From Stentor coeruleus (taxonomy: Eukaryota; Ciliophora; Heterotrichea; Heterotrichida; Stentoridae): a DNA stretch of 64,000 nt. The stretch lies in contig MPUH01000023.1 in the NCBI GenBank assembly GCA_001970955.1, positions 62,001 to 126,000 on the forward strand, read 5' to 3'. How positions within the stretch are numbered: the stretch's first letter is position 1; every line of letters starts with the position of its first letter. Below the pieces are notes generated by a model. The model did not search any database. It saw only the letters and a list, made by a program, of their open reading frames with translations, and had not been told where the DNA came from. Shown one piece after another: positions 32,773 to 44,428 of the stretch. Position numbers and translations under genes: made by a program.

Positions 32773-34044
32773 CTATGTCTTATTCCGTAAAAGGATCAAA
32801 TTGTTGACCTGATCATTCAGAAGGTTGAAATTTTTCTCCACCTGATCCAACTGACTTTTCATACTCTGATAAATCTGAATAACATTCGCTGTATCTGGTG
32901 GCATATCAAGTCTTCTTCTCCTAAACTCCATAGCTTTATCTTTCATATTCGAATATAAAGGGTTTTTCATCGCTACAGCCAAATTAGACATTGTTTTTCT
33001 AAGATCTCTACTTTTTCTCATAGAAACATTATATCTTAAAGCTGCTTTTATAGCTTCAGCTGCATCACTACTAAGTCTAATACTTCTTGCCGCTTCTTGT
33101 TCATTATCTTTAAGTTGTAAAATACTTCCAACAGTGACAAAAGCCATTGGTAGAATAATCCCTCCACAAAAAGCACAAAAAGCATTAGCAATCCTCCCCA
33201 TTATAGAAGAAGGATAAACATCTCCATATCCTACTGTTGTTTGTACTATAATAGCATTCCAATATGAATTTCCAGCATAATCATAATTTATAGCTCCATG
33301 TAAAGGTCTTTCAAATATTCTCATAACAGCACCAAACATCAATATACTAGGTATAACTAAAAGACCAAAAACTATATAAAAAGGTCTTTCACTTGTATAA
33401 CATTTTAATGAAAAAGTTGCTGAAGCAGGGACACGATATTTTTCACAATACCTTGAAGAGAAACTATCTCTAAACTTGCCGAAATTAAATACTGCTAAAG
33501 CTAATATGACAAATCTTACATACATTATAGCATAAAATATTTCTGACATGTAATAACAAACATATTCTACTGTTTCACGTTGTTGAGGGATCCATATAGG
33601 AACTTCAAGCCAAGGATAAGGGGATATAAGGTTAAGGAATATTGAAGAAATTGTATCACCACCTAAATATTCCATTATTGTTGGCTTTTTTCTTATATTC
33701 AAAACTTGTGTTAAGGACACTTTTTTCATTGTTGGCAGCTGAGAATATGTTAAAGGAATATGCCGATACCAGACTCTATAGTAATATCGATATGGGATTA
33801 ATAAGATAATTGATATAAAACTCATAATCATGACAAAGAAACGGTACATCATAGTCACATTAGAATTTTCTGTACATTCTCTTACACGATTTGAATCGTA
33901 TCTTAACTCGTAATCAATCATTGCTGGAACTATTGCTAGATTTCCAATAAAAGCTGAGAGAAGCCGAAAACCTCTCCAGATGTTATAGTAATGATTGGAT
34001 TCAGCTAGGTAGTCCCTTGATTTTTCTGGAGCTATAAAAGCCAT
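32773..34044 (-). CDS. Six-TM potassium channel, SK-like
   Basis: A 423-aa protein with about six membrane segments (roughly 28-45, 67-87, 160-187, 222-242 and 287-310, plus a weaker one near 130-150) and a pore helix ending in TVGYGD at residues 270-275, the K+ selectivity filter. There is no Arg/Lys-repeated S4, and the C-terminus after S6 is helical and basic, ending in a coiled coil (QSMKSQLDQVEKNFNLL). This fits the SK/calmodulin-gated class common in ciliates, where such channels shape membrane potential and ciliary beat. Calmodulin binding at ~315-375 is inferred. Ends TAA or TAG; start M-AFIAPEKS. Confidence 0.93.
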   Translation of the reverse strand: MAFIAPEKSRDYLAESNHYYNIWRGFRLLSAFIGNLAIVPAMIDYELRYDSNRVRECTENSNVTMMYRFFVMIMSFISIILLIPYRYYYRVWYRHIPLTYSQLPTMKKVSLTQVLNIRKKPTIMEYLGGDTISSIFLNLISPYPWLEVPIWIPQQRETVEYVCYYMSEIFYAIMYVRFVILALAVFNFGKFRDSFSSRYCEKYRVPASATFSLKCYTSERPFYIVFGLLVIPSILMFGAVMRIFERPLHGAINYDYAGNSYWNAIIVQTTVGYGDVYPSSIMGRIANAFCAFCGGIILPMAFVTVGSILQLKDNEQEAARSIRLSSDAAEAIKAALRYNVSMRKSRDLRKTMSNLAVAMKNPLYSNMKDKAMEFRRRRLDMPPDTANVIQIYQSMKSQLDQVEKNFNLLNDQVNNLILLRNKT

Positions 34045-35973
34045 TTATTTTAATCAAATTTAAATTTTAGATTTAAGATAGGCTTGAAAGGTTTGATTTA
34101 ATTGTTGGTGAAGTTGTCAGGGTTTTAGGATGAGGGTTTTTTAGAAATTTGTATGGAAGATGAGATTAGAGTTAGTTTAGTGGAGAAGATGTAGAGGAAT
34201 TATTGGGTTGGATACTGAGTTTATGCTGGCTTTAAGATTTTTTGTTGTATTTGGAGGGTGGTAGATATTATGGTTTATGAATTATAGTAGAGGAAATTAG
34301 GGTGTAAAAAATATAGAAAGAATATGAATTAGTATTTTTGTATTATATATTTTGTATTAGGAAAGATGATATAAAGGATTAGGCTTGTATTACGATTTAT
34401 AAAAATACATACTCTTACTTAAAACTATAAATTTTTGATATAATAAAATCATGAAAAATTTATGAAAATGCATTCTGAATATGAACTTTATTCGTGCAAC
34501 AGCATGCATTTTCTAAAAAATGTCATAAAATCATCACGACACTCATTCCAGCTTCAATTCATGAGTCATATTAAAATTTTTTAGTCCCAAAAACTCAAAG
34601 ATCACTTTCTTCTACAAGCCACTGTGATTTTATATCTTCTTTTCTTTCACGCCTATCTTCATAAATCTAAAATTCAAATTCTTCAATAGTTTATGCTATC
34701 AAAACAATAAATCTCAAAAAGGAAAAATTTTATATTTTATATTCATTCGGTAAAGTGTATTATCTATCTAGGACCTATGGCAAAATACCAAAAGTTATCC
34801 ACAAAGACACTTTATTAAACCGTAGGACAAAAAAAATCAAATTCATGCAAATAAGCCGCATAGGAATCTATGAAATCAGAATCTTCAAATCCCTCACCAT
34901 ATTCAGCTTTCTAAGATTTGTCTATAAAAAGGACAAATCTTCTTTATTTTCGAATCTATTAACATAGCAATAATCGAGCTTATTCGCCATCATCATCATC
35001 AAGTTATGAATGCTTTCATTATGAAAAAATCCTATATCAAACTTTAAATACTTTAGTATATATACACAATAATATAATCCACAGAGATTTAAATCATAGA
35101 GCATATTATTATAATCAAAATATATAGTTAGAATATATTATTTTTGATTTGCTGGATAAAAGTTTGGAAATTAGAATGTTGTTTATTATGTATCAATACA
35201 TAATACCGAAAACATAAATTTATGTTGAGTATACTGAAAAATATATATTTAGATTATTTGACGCATGGTTTGAGAGAAAATATTGGATTTCTAATTTTTT
35301 CAAAACATGGAAATGATTATTATACACTTTTTATCATAGTTGAAATGTGTAAGAATTAGGCTGAAGGGTAAAACAAAATATTCAGTGAGAGGAAGATGCT
35401 TTGCGATTTGAAATTATTAGAGTAATTAAGTACAAAAATTTATTCATAAGAAAATTTATGTAAAACTTGTAAAAATGATGATAAAGTTTAGAATTTATAG
35501 GAAAATGTTCGAAAATACCCAGACGCAGATCATAAGTAGGAAAGTTATTTAAAATAATATGCTAAAAAATATCCGTACTAGAGATTATTTGTCCTATAAA
35601 CACATATTTTCCAATCGTTAATGACTAATCAAATAATAGCATAATCAAAAAAAAAACCTTGGAGTAATCTCTTAACTCACCGCGGTAAAATCCTCAATAC
35701 CCATATTCTTATAACACTATTATATCAATGTATAAAGCAAATCTACTCAAAAATATAAAAAAAATTAGGCATTCAAGCGATAAAAAAATCACATAATTTT
35801 AATAGGATCATCTTTTCAATACATAGAAAAAAATCATATTTATAATAAAAACACCATAATTTTACTTTAAAAACACAACCAATATAGATTTTTTAATCGA
35901 TAATACGCTAGTAAATAAAATAACGTTCGAATTTTTTCTTGCATAAAAAATTGATTACGTAATAGAATTCAAG
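34045..35973. other. Intergenic, 1.9 kb
   Basis: G-rich next to the channel start, then C-rich at 34460-34740, which usually announces a gene. Between 34750 and 35100 several frames give short protein-like pieces but no start, so a decayed gene is possible. Otherwise AT-rich. Confidence 0.45.
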
Positions 35974-36632
35974 ATGGAGATTCAAAGTTATGAAATTGAA
36001 CAATTGCCCCCTGTAATTTTTTTTGGGACGGCTATGAAAGAGACTCACTGGAAATGCGACCATTGCCAGAGCTTTTTTGATTCAAGAAAGTCACTAAACT
36101 TGCACTTGGGGAAAGATGAGAAGATTATCGAATGTGTAGAAAATCCGTACCTAAAAACTGTATCCCCAGTATTTCTATGTCGATATTGTAGAAAAAAGTT
36201 TGATGTCGANGACAATTTTATAGAAAAATATACATAAAAACTGTATCCCCAGTATTTCTATGTCGATATTGTAGAAAAAAGTTTGATGTCGATCAAGGNC
36301 CGTACCTAAAAACTGTATCCCCAGTATTTCTATGTCGATATTGTAGAAAAAAGTTTGATGTCGATCAAGGACTTCAACAGCATATTGGCAAAAAGCATGA
36401 GCAAAAGAAACCTTCAGTCTGTGAATACTGCAATAAAACTTTCAAGCATAAGTATGCTGTTAAATTCCATATCAATCAAGTTCATACTAAAACAACAAGA
36501 GCTCTATGCAAGTACTGCAAAAATTCCTTCTACAACACTTATGTTATGAAGCAGCATTCTAAAAAATGCAAATTCCGCTTTCCGAGAAACCCAAAACCTC
36601 TCGAATTGCCTTCTCAGGATAGTAATAATTAA
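35974..36632 (+). CDS. C2H2 zinc-finger protein (interrupted by assembly duplications)
   Basis: Four fingers: KCDHCQSFFDSRKSLNLH (degenerate at its end), CRYCRKKFDVDQGLQQHIGK, CEYCNKTFKHKYAVKFHINQ and CKYCKNSFYNTYVMKQHSKK (C2HC). Such fingers bind DNA or RNA. The assembly repeats about 65 bp three times (36145, 36235, 36300) around N at 36210 and 36299. Dropping the extra 155 bp gives an uninterrupted 167-codon frame ending TAA at 36632, so the gene is probably intact. The first finger lies in the frame of the ATG at 35974, the rest in the shifted frame. Confidence 0.85.
36145..36370 (+). repeat. Triplicate ~65-bp block with two N: assembly artefact
   Basis: Copies at 36145-36209, 36235-36298 and 36300-36364 are identical, with N at 36210 and 36299. 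Removing 155 bp restores the zinc-finger frame. Best read as a mis-joined contig end. Confidence 0.9.
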
Positions 36633-39098
36633 TATTAACCATCTACTACTTTGAAAAGCTTGGTTTATTATCTTGAAAATTAAAAAAAGCAGCCGAATGA
36701 GCTAAAATTTTATTATCAGAAACACCCTATCTGAGAAATTATTCTAGAAAATCAGCAACTTCAAACACCAAATCATAAGTTAGCATGCCCAAAGGCACTT
36801 TTTAAAGCTAAATCTTAATCCTTTGTGATACCTTGGAAAATCCTATAGGAAACAGTTGCATTTTTTTATTCGCCAGAACTTGGAAATTGTCTAAAATCTT
36901 GGGTCAATTAAAAACACTTGTAAAATGATTTTATCAATAAAAAATGATATTATTAGAAGTTTTGTAGTGAAAATACTCAGTATTTGGCTTTTTTCAAAAA
37001 ACTGGAGGTAAATTTTTTTTTTAATGGAAAAGCAAGCCTTTCAAGACTAATTTGATAATAATTTAATATTTATATTGTCTACAAATTAACCTTTTGCTAA
37101 AAAGAAAAAATAAAGATTAAGAGTTACCTCTTGATAAAAATGATGACGTAGGAAAGGGCATTTTTACTATGGAAAATATCTATTGAAAAATGATTATCGA
37201 AAAGACAACTTATTTTCTTATTAACTTTTTTTAATATGGGTCTTATGTTCTATCCTAGTTTTTAAAATATTTTTATAAGTTATAAGCATTTTAAATATAG
37301 GAGAAAATTTTCTTATTAGCCTGAAGCTGGTTTAAGGTCTTTTGCTAAAGCAGATACTCATATAATTGATTATTCATTCAAGAGTTTTTTTTTAATAAGT
37401 GTTAGAATATTTTTATCCTTATACTAAATGATTTGAAGTCATTGAAAAACTCAAAGATTAAGAGTGTTTGATAATAGTATTGATTACTAACTTAGGAAAT
37501 CCTTGATGAATTAATGTATTCTAAAGAAAAAAAAGCTACTTTTGATAATGAGATATATTTTTTCTATATAAAGTAAATAATACTCGAAATTGAAACTTTA
37601 TATTTGAACTTTATATAATATTATCGGTATAATATCAGTATAAAAAAGATACTTGATATAATATATTTTCCCTTAAATATAAGATTTTGTTTATATAATG
37701 CAATTTTAATGTGTATTTATAGTTAATTTTTAATAAACTTATGTGAGAATAATTATTGAAATCAAATAGGACTGTTATAGTTATTATATATCCAATATTA
37801 CAGATATTAATAATTTGCATAAAATGAAGCTCGATAAGAATTTTCTTAAAGCATAGTTTTGATATGGATTTAGGTATTTCATAATATAGTTTTTGATACT
37901 AAAAAAGTTTTAAATTTAGTATGCTAGGATAATATACCTTATTTTAAAATAGATACTTGATTTTGTTATAATAAAATATATGAAAAACTGAAGAAATTAT
38001 AAGTATTTACTGGGTAATATGTGATGTGATATATGCGAATTTTTGGGTTTTAGTTTTATTATACTTAATTCTATATGAAATATCATGTTTTTATTTTTAG
38101 GAGTATAAAATTAGGAATATTTAACTTCAAGTGATGTAAAAGTTGGATTACAATCATAGCTTTATCAAGGTTTAGTATCATTTTCTGTCACTAAGTCTAT
38201 GATATATTAAATATAATCATATAAATTCCAATCTATAAAATTAAAATAACTATAAAAACTTCATATTGCTTAGAAGTTTATATTTTATGAATATTTAGAA
38301 TATACTCTAAAATACAATCAAATTTTTTACTTGCATAAAAAAATCTATATAATCGATTCAAATTAACATTTTTTATGTATACTAAAATGAAGGGGATATA
38401 AGATGATTGTTTATACTATAGGAGTATTTTTTATGTATACTAAAATGAAGGGGATATAAGATGATTATTTAAACTATAAGAGTATTTGTTATATTTCAAA
38501 TAGATAATGATAATTAAGATTCAAGTAAGCCTATGAAAATTGAAAACTTAAGTTAGCCTAATACCTTTGAATAAAAACAAAAAATATGAAAAATAGCACA
38601 AACATCTTTAAAAAATAAAAAATCTCAAGTTAAGCAAGCAATATTTAGTTTTTTTACTATTCTCCTACTTTCCAAAAGTTCCTCTAAAGTTATTTCCTCA
38701 AAAACACAAAAAATTTCCGATCATACACATTAAAAAGGCATATTTTTTTGAAAAATGTATACTATAACCAAAATCACTTTAGCATAAATCCACATATAAA
38801 GCAATAAAACTTCCCATTAAAAAATCATCAATTTTTACACACAAAAAAAAAATTCCATTCTATCTTAATCATATCCCATTACCAAAAAAACCTTATCTTC
38901 CTTTAAAAATCCTGATCATCCCAACATAATCTCCTCTCACTTCCTTCCAAACATCAAAATTTTAACACATCCCAATTATTTCCTCCTATAAAACCTCTCC
39001 ATTCCACTACAAAATTTCAAAATCCTGACAAACCAAAGCTCTAAAAATCCTAATAAAAATTTCAAAATATTCAGTCTATTAGAATCATTAATAAGAAA
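36633..39098. other. 2.5-kb gene desert
   Basis: C/A-leaning to 36900, G-leaning at 36960-37480, then AT-rich, and a strikingly G-free C-rich flank at 38580-39098 before the dynein light chain. Holds a 58-bp tandem duplicate. The minus ORF at 37635-37820 looks spurious. Confidence 0.55.
38369..38488 (+). repeat. 58-bp tandem duplication
   Basis: Two copies of a unit containing ATGTATACTAAAATGAAGGG, offset 58 bp, with several differences in the second halves. Non-coding. Confidence 0.85.
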
Positions 39099-39431
39099 AT
39101 GTCCTTAGAAGACGATGAAATTTTGATAGACGAACTAGGCAACACAGCAAGAAAAGTTATGGAAGAAGTAATAACCCAAGATCTTTACTTTGACCCAGAA
39201 AACATTAACTCTTGGTGTCAACAAATAATGGATCATTGCTTAAAAGAGTTTGGCAAATTGGCAAAGCCGTTTAAGTATATTGTCACTTGTTTTATAATGC
39301 AAAGAAACGGTGCCGGATTCCAATGTGCTTCAACTTGCTTCTGGGATACCAAAACTGATGGTATAATTTCTGTTACAGGAGACTTTCCTAATTTGAATTG
39401 CCTTGTGACGATATACGCAGTCCATGTCTAG
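39099..39431 (+). CDS. DYNLT: Tctex1-type dynein light chain
   Basis: A 110-aa protein matching Tctex1/DYNLT along its whole length, with the signature KPFKYIVTCFIMQRNGAGFQ followed by CASTCFWDTKTDG. The family dimerises on dynein intermediate chains in cytoplasmic and axonemal dynein and serves in cargo or arm assembly. The length is normal. The 500-bp G-free C-rich flank and the AAGAAAATG start are typical for this window. Ends TAG. Confidence 0.97.
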   Translation: MSLEDDEILIDELGNTARKVMEEVITQDLYFDPENINSWCQQIMDHCLKEFGKLAKPFKYIVTCFIMQRNGAGFQCASTCFWDTKTDGIISVTGDFPNLNCLVTIYAVHV

Positions 39432-40789
39432 CTTATTAGAAGCTGATATATGAATATCTTAAGGCTTTTTTAAAGATTTTAGGGATTTGATTAAATTTTG
39501 TTAGAATGATGGTGAGGGAATTGTTTTCATGCTTTTTATATAAGGGATTATATATATAGAAGGGAGATGAAAAGAAGATAATGGCTAGGATTTGAAGTTG
39601 TTTGATTAGATATTTTGTGTATTGAGTTAAAAGTTTTTAGGTAAGGTAAATGATTTACGTTGAATTTTAATGCTTTGTTAAGAGTTTAGGTTATGCGATT
39701 AGAGGATTTTGTTCAAAGGTTTTGGGTATATAGTTTATATGATTTTCATATATTTAGAAATGATGGAGAAATTTATATTTTATTAGAAGTATGAGTTGAT
39801 TAATGGTATTATTGGATATTTTTGGAATGGTAAAAGTTTTTGGACTCTTTGTGGGATATGGTAGTAAGGAAATTAATTAGCTGTTATGAAATATTTTTAG
39901 TATATTTGGATAAAAGTGCTTAAGGGTTCAATTGATATGCCTTTATTATGAAAAAATTACTTTTTAAGTGTATATTATAATTTGGATATATTTATAATTT
40001 ATATTGAATCAATTAAAACCTTAAAAGTATATTTATTGTTAATACTTTTTATATGAATTAGTTTTAGGTTTTGAAAAAAAAGTAGAGGATTTGAATTTGA
40101 TGTAGATGAAATTTAAGATAGTTTTAGCTGATGATTATATTAGGAGCTTAGGATTTTAGTATTAATTTTTTAAGGTATTTTGTTATATGATAATGGTTTT
40201 TTTTTGCATGGATTTTATAAAATGGAATATAGTTTTGTTAAATTGCCTTTTGAGTATTTTTCGAAAATTCATAAACTATATATTCAATATGTAAATCAGA
40301 TAAATTTCAAGATTTATTATTATTAAAATAATAGCACAATTGTATATTAGTAACTGGCTTCAGTTTTTCTAATTTTTTAAGTTGTATATCATAAATATAT
40401 TTAATATATCAATGTCTTCTTAAGCATTATCTTTATAAATAATATAATTTTGTTGTTTTAAAATGCCCTTAAATGAAATGTTTCATTTCGAAGAGTTTCA
40501 GCTTAGAATAGATACAAAATATCATGGTTATATTTATATATTCCCTCTTTCTAATATTTTTGGAATATCAACCTCACCTAAGACTATAGTTTTTAAGTGA
40601 TTGAATCAAACTTTTTTTTAATTGTAATCATTTGATTAGATATTCATATAGAGACTTGATTAAACCAACAAAATGATTTTATGTTTATTTGTAGTACACA
40701 CTTAATAATAAATCATTTAACATAGTATATGATCTTTATAAAAAATCTTATTATTAACAGAAATGATGTACTTTCATTATATTAAATAG
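39432..40789. other. Intergenic, 1.4 kb
   Basis: G/T-rich after the dynein gene, then AT-rich. No gene or RNA recognised. Confidence 0.6.
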
Positions 40790-41610
40790 CTAATCAGTAT
40801 TGCTTACTGCATCACAAGTGATTTTAGCTTGAGTTTCTTTTACTGCTTTTATTGTAGTCAAAGGGTACTTAGTTTTAATAAATATATTATCAGAGTCATA
40901 CCTTGAGTTTCTTTTACTGCTTTTATTGTAGTCAAAGGGTACTTAGTTTTAATAAATATATTATCAGAGTCATACATATCTTCATCTGCCATCTGATTAT
41001 CCTTATAAAACGTAAGGTTTTCAATATATTTTTTTCCTTTGCCTAATTTGTTATCTTTCTTACTCTTGTTATATTTTTTCCCATTCTTAAAAGTGAAATT
41101 AGTCACTCTTAATAAATCAGGTGTCATTCCCATATACACATGTAATGGAGACTTTGATATTCTCATCTTAGTAATCCCATTACGAAACTGAGACTTAGTT
41201 TTATAATGCCTAACAGTTTTCGATATTTGTTCCGTATTTTTTGATCCAACAAAATCTGTTTTGCTTATAATATTCTGAATATTATTTGGAGTTTTATCCA
41301 AAGACTTGGTCTTTGGTCTTTTATTCTGTTTACCTGATATAATAAAATCATTCTTTATCTTAGCAAGGACAAATTTATATGAAAATGTAGGTTCAAGATA
41401 TCTGAGTGTTTTATTATGAATATAACTTTCTCGAAATTTTATGCTTTTACTTATGAGTGTATTTTCTTGACAATCATGTTTTTGACCATATGTCTCGATA
41501 TAAGGGAAAAACTTTGACTGTTTACTAATGATATTGTTTGGTGACTTGGCTTGAATCTTTTGTATTAGACTTTGGATGTCAAGCTTAGAATTATTGTCTG
41601 AAATTTGCAT
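40790..41610 (-). CDS. Basic protein, unknown (3' end duplicated in assembly)
   Basis: A ~248-aa Lys/Ser/Asn-rich protein, mostly disordered (QNKRPKTKSLDKTPNNIQN), with one more conserved-looking stretch, MRISKSPLHVYMGMTPDLLR. As assembled the frame stops at 40858 after a perfect 73-bp tandem copy. Dropping 74 bp gives 249 codons ending ...QAKITCDAVSNTD-TAG at 40790, which looks more natural. No family recognised. Confidence 0.65.
40829..40976 (+). repeat. Perfect 73-bp tandem duplication, probable assembly artefact
   Basis: The block at 40829-40902 is repeated from 40903 with 74-bp period and no mismatch over 73 bp. It sits in the 3' end of the minus gene and removing one copy restores a longer frame. 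Confidence 0.85.
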
Positions 41611-42035
41611 ATTATTGTGATTATATATGAATACCTTACTGAAAAATTTTACAAATTTTTCGTTAAAAGGCTTGATGAGGTGGGATAGGCTTTTTTTAGA
41701 TTGGCAAGAGGAAGTTTTGAAAATTAGAAGGTTTCATCATTTGGAAAAAATAATAGGAAATTCTGATGGGTAACTCCTCAAGGTAAAGAAGAGTTTAAAA
41801 GACTAGGTAAGGATTAAATAGTGATTAGACTTTGAATAGGCTATTTGCCGGAGTTATTAGATTTATATAAGCCTTAGAACTTCAAAGTTTTCCAATTGTC
41901 ATAGAATTTTTTTTTACAACGATTCCCAGTGTATTTCTAACGAATTCAAATTTTTAAGGCCAAAAATATTCTTAATCCACTTACAATTCAAACAAAGATC
42001 CATGAGATAATAAGCAAACTAAATATAAAAAACGC
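41611..42035. other. Divergent intergenic region
   Basis: G-rich then C-rich, short spacer between minus start 41610 and plus start 42036. Nothing else. Confidence 0.6.
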
Positions 42036-43161
42036 ATGGTTAAAATACTATCTATGGAGAATACCAAGTTCATTGTTGTTTGGGCCAAAATACGTGGTTT
42101 CCCTTGGTGGCCAGGTCTTGTAACATCTATCCAGGTCGAAATTACCAACTCCAAGCATTTAAAAGAGCTTCCTCCCGACACAGTTTTCACAGTACGATTC
42201 CTTGGGGAAAATACTCAGTATTTGATATTCAGTTCGAATTTGAGTTCCAAGTTCATAGACGACTTTGAAAAAAGCTTTGAAAAACATTCTAAAACAAAAA
42301 ACAAAGTAAAAAAAATATAGGCTCTGAATAACTCAATTCTAATTGCCAAAAAGCTCATTGATAAAGAAATTAATTACGCAGACCTAGATTCAATTCATTC
42401 TGATATAAAAAATAAAAAACAATGTAAAGTGCCTAAAGAAACTAAAGAACTAAGAAATAAACTTAGTAGCATACAGAAACTTATAACAAAAAAAAATTGT
42501 GATACTAATGGGGATGAGCCTGAGTCTCAAGAAAATTTTAAAAAACATCTGCATTATTTATCTGAAATTGTGAAGTCTCAAATTATAGAGGATAATAGGA
42601 CAAATCAGTTATGTGAAACTTTATATGAACTTGCAAAAATGAAAGTGAGCTTGAGTCTTATACANTTTTATGGGAAATATTGGGAAATGTATACTTTTTA
42701 TAGGAATAAAAACAAATCAGTTATGTGAAACTTTATATGAACTTGCAAAAATGAAAGTGAGCTTGAGTCTTATACAACATTCAGATATTCAAAGTTTTCT
42801 TAAAACTATAGCCCAGGCTTGTAAACAATCTTTATCAATCAATGTGCAAAATCTCGGTAGTGTAGTTGAAGCATTAAGAAAGCACTGGAAAAGTATTTTA
42901 AAATCTATGTCTTGTGAATATGATGAAAGTTTTATTGTAAATCGAAGTTTACGGAATATTGTCTGTAGGAAAATCGCTAAGGTTTTTGAGTATAACCTTT
43001 TTGAAAAGACTTTAGCACAAGAGTTGGCTATAAATATTGAGAGAAAAATTAGAAAAATGGACCCGACGATGACAAAAAAATATCGTCAATGCTTTAGCAA
43101 AATGATTAAAGAAATCAAATACATTACCCCTAATTTATACAAGCAATCACGAAAATGCTGA
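42036..43161 (+). CDS. PWWP + TFIIS-like (LW and central domain) chromatin protein, one 15-nt intron
   Basis: Exon 1 is 42036-42305 and carries a PWWP domain (VVWAKIRGFPWWPGLVTS, then TVFTVRFLG), a reader of methylated nucleosomes such as H3K36me. A phase-0 intron GTAAAAAAAATATAG lies at 42306-42320. Exon 2 holds a helical region like the TFIIS N-terminal LW domain (QNLGSVVEALRKHWKSILKS) and then a TFIIS central-domain-like stretch (RSLRNIVCRKIAKVF, ELAINIERKIRKMD, KYRQCFSKMIKEIK). No zinc ribbon follows. A 65-bp block is duplicated around N at 42665; dropping 112 bp gives 332 aa ending TGA. It is probably coupled to RNA polymerase II elongation on chromatin. Confidence 0.8.
42306..42320 (+). 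other. 15-nt spliceosomal intron
   Basis: GTAAAAAAAATATAG between codons of the PWWP gene. It contains an in-frame TAG, and removal leaves the frame open on both sides. Confidence 0.9.
42600..42776 (+). repeat. 65-bp block duplicated around an N: assembly artefact
   Basis: 42600-42664 and 42712-42776 are identical, with N at 42665 and a 46-bp spacer that does not fit the gene. Dropping 112 bp restores the frame. Confidence 0.9.
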
Positions 43162-43766
43162 AGAAACTGATATTATTTAAGGATAATAACTAATACTAAA
43201 GAGACTTGACATAGCTAGCGGCCTTTATTTCAGGGGCTTATACTTGCTAATAGTCTCTTCTTTCTACTAGACTTAATTCCCTAGTCTTTTACTTTGCCAT
43301 CTCCTTGGCTGGCATAATTTTTGATTTGATTTTTGGTTGAAATTAACTGACTTTATACCAGAAGATTGAGTTTCAGTTTAAGAAATGCCTATGAGTGATC
43401 CTTGCTTTTATTGCTTGCTTAATGATAAGCATTTACAGATGATTCACTCTTTTCTTGATACTCCCCTCGCCTTATCAGGACTTTCAAACTTCTTTAGCAT
43501 TTTTTTATCGTTCCTACCATTGAAACTTATGTAATGGTTTTGATAAGCCAAGATGATGAGATTAGGCTTAGATAGTGCAGATACTAAATATATCTATCGA
43601 GCCATACCTACGTTTGGTATCATTTAGGTTCAGTTCTCTCCTAAAACTCCTTTACCTTTTTCACTCAAAAGGAGTTTTACCTTTCTTAGCTAAGACATAT
43701 TTTTTTTCTTAAGTAAACACATTTTTACTAAAATGCTGGAGATTTTATAAATTAACTTGCATTTAT
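43162..43766. other. GC-richer intergenic stretch with a perfect hairpin
   Basis: Visibly less AT-rich than other spacers, without an ORF of note. Includes the hairpin at 43643-43678. A non-coding RNA gene is possible. Confidence 0.45.
43643..43678. other. 11-bp perfect inverted repeat (hairpin)
   Basis: AAAACTCCTTT at 43643-43653 pairs with AAAGGAGTTTT at 43668-43678 across a 14-nt loop. It could be an RNA stem, a 3' element of the upstream transcript or a site for a dimeric protein of the gene at 43767. Confidence 0.75.
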
Positions 43767-44120
43767 ATGAAAAATTTAAATGAAGTTTTTGGTATAATGA
43801 ACAAAATATGTTTTATTTGTATGCATTGTTTTAAAACTAATGAGCCACCTGAAGAGATAAAATCGAATAAAGGGACTAAAGGAGTTAAAATACCTGATTT
43901 GCCAAATGATATTATAAAAGATAGACCTTTAGGAGATGATAAAGATCAGACACAATTACCAGTGGAATCAAAGCAACTAAGCCCGAATTGCCAGTATATT
44001 AGAAAGAAATATATAAGGATAAGGTCAAAAACTTCACAACCTAGCCAACTTGATATATCCTTATCGGAGTGTGAAGTTTCTAATAAAAGTCAAATGAATG
44101 ATAATAATCTTAATCATTAA
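43767..44120 (+). CDS. 117-aa protein, unknown
   Basis: Starts with a hydrophobic, Cys-rich stretch (NKICFICMHCFKTNEPP), where MNKICFICMHCF could also be the real start, then a Lys/Pro/Asp-rich linker and a basic patch (YIRKKYIRIRSKTS) with a Ser/Glu tail. No domain recognised. The Cys cluster could bind metal or be palmitoylated. Moderate support from length and flank composition. Ends TAA. Confidence 0.5.
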   Translation: MKNLNEVFGIMNKICFICMHCFKTNEPPEEIKSNKGTKGVKIPDLPNDIIKDRPLGDDKDQTQLPVESKQLSPNCQYIRKKYIRIRSKTSQPSQLDISLSECEVSNKSQMNDNNLNH

Positions 44121-44428
44121 ATGACTAATTGTGATAAATGAGCAAAAGTATTTATTGAGAGTTTTTATAGAGATTTTTATGTTTTGGTATAAGATTTTAT
44201 ATAATTTTATGAGTTTTTTTTAAGATGTGAATAGGAGTTAAAGGAAATTTTATATAATTTTATGAGTTTTTTTTAAGATGTGAATAGGAGTTAAAGGAAA
44301 ATTACTATGTTTTTTTTTTAGTTGTGGGTTATTGGATTTTATTTGTATTTCTATTACAAAACCTATAAACCTCAACACATAATAATATCTTATCAACCAT
44401 ATAAATTTATCCTAAAATTCTCTTAAAA
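44121..44428. other. Convergent spacer with a 53-bp duplicate
   Basis: G/T-rich, then C-rich before the convergent RSP4/6 gene. Contains the tandem duplicate at 44195-44300. Confidence 0.6.
44195..44300 (+). repeat. Perfect 53-bp tandem duplication
   Basis: Unit begins TTTTATATAATTTTATGAG at 44195 and again at 44248, with no mismatch. Its perfection suggests an assembly duplicate or a very recent event; it is non-coding, so no frame test is possible. Confidence 0.85.

Noticed and set aside
34755-34967. 70-codon + ORF starting GTG
   Set aside because: No ATG. A possible 15-nt GTATTATCTATCTAG intron is present, but the neighbouring frames do not join to an open gene.
37635-37820. 61-codon minus ORF
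   Set aside because: AT-rich, Ile/Asn/Tyr-biased, no start context or flank pattern.
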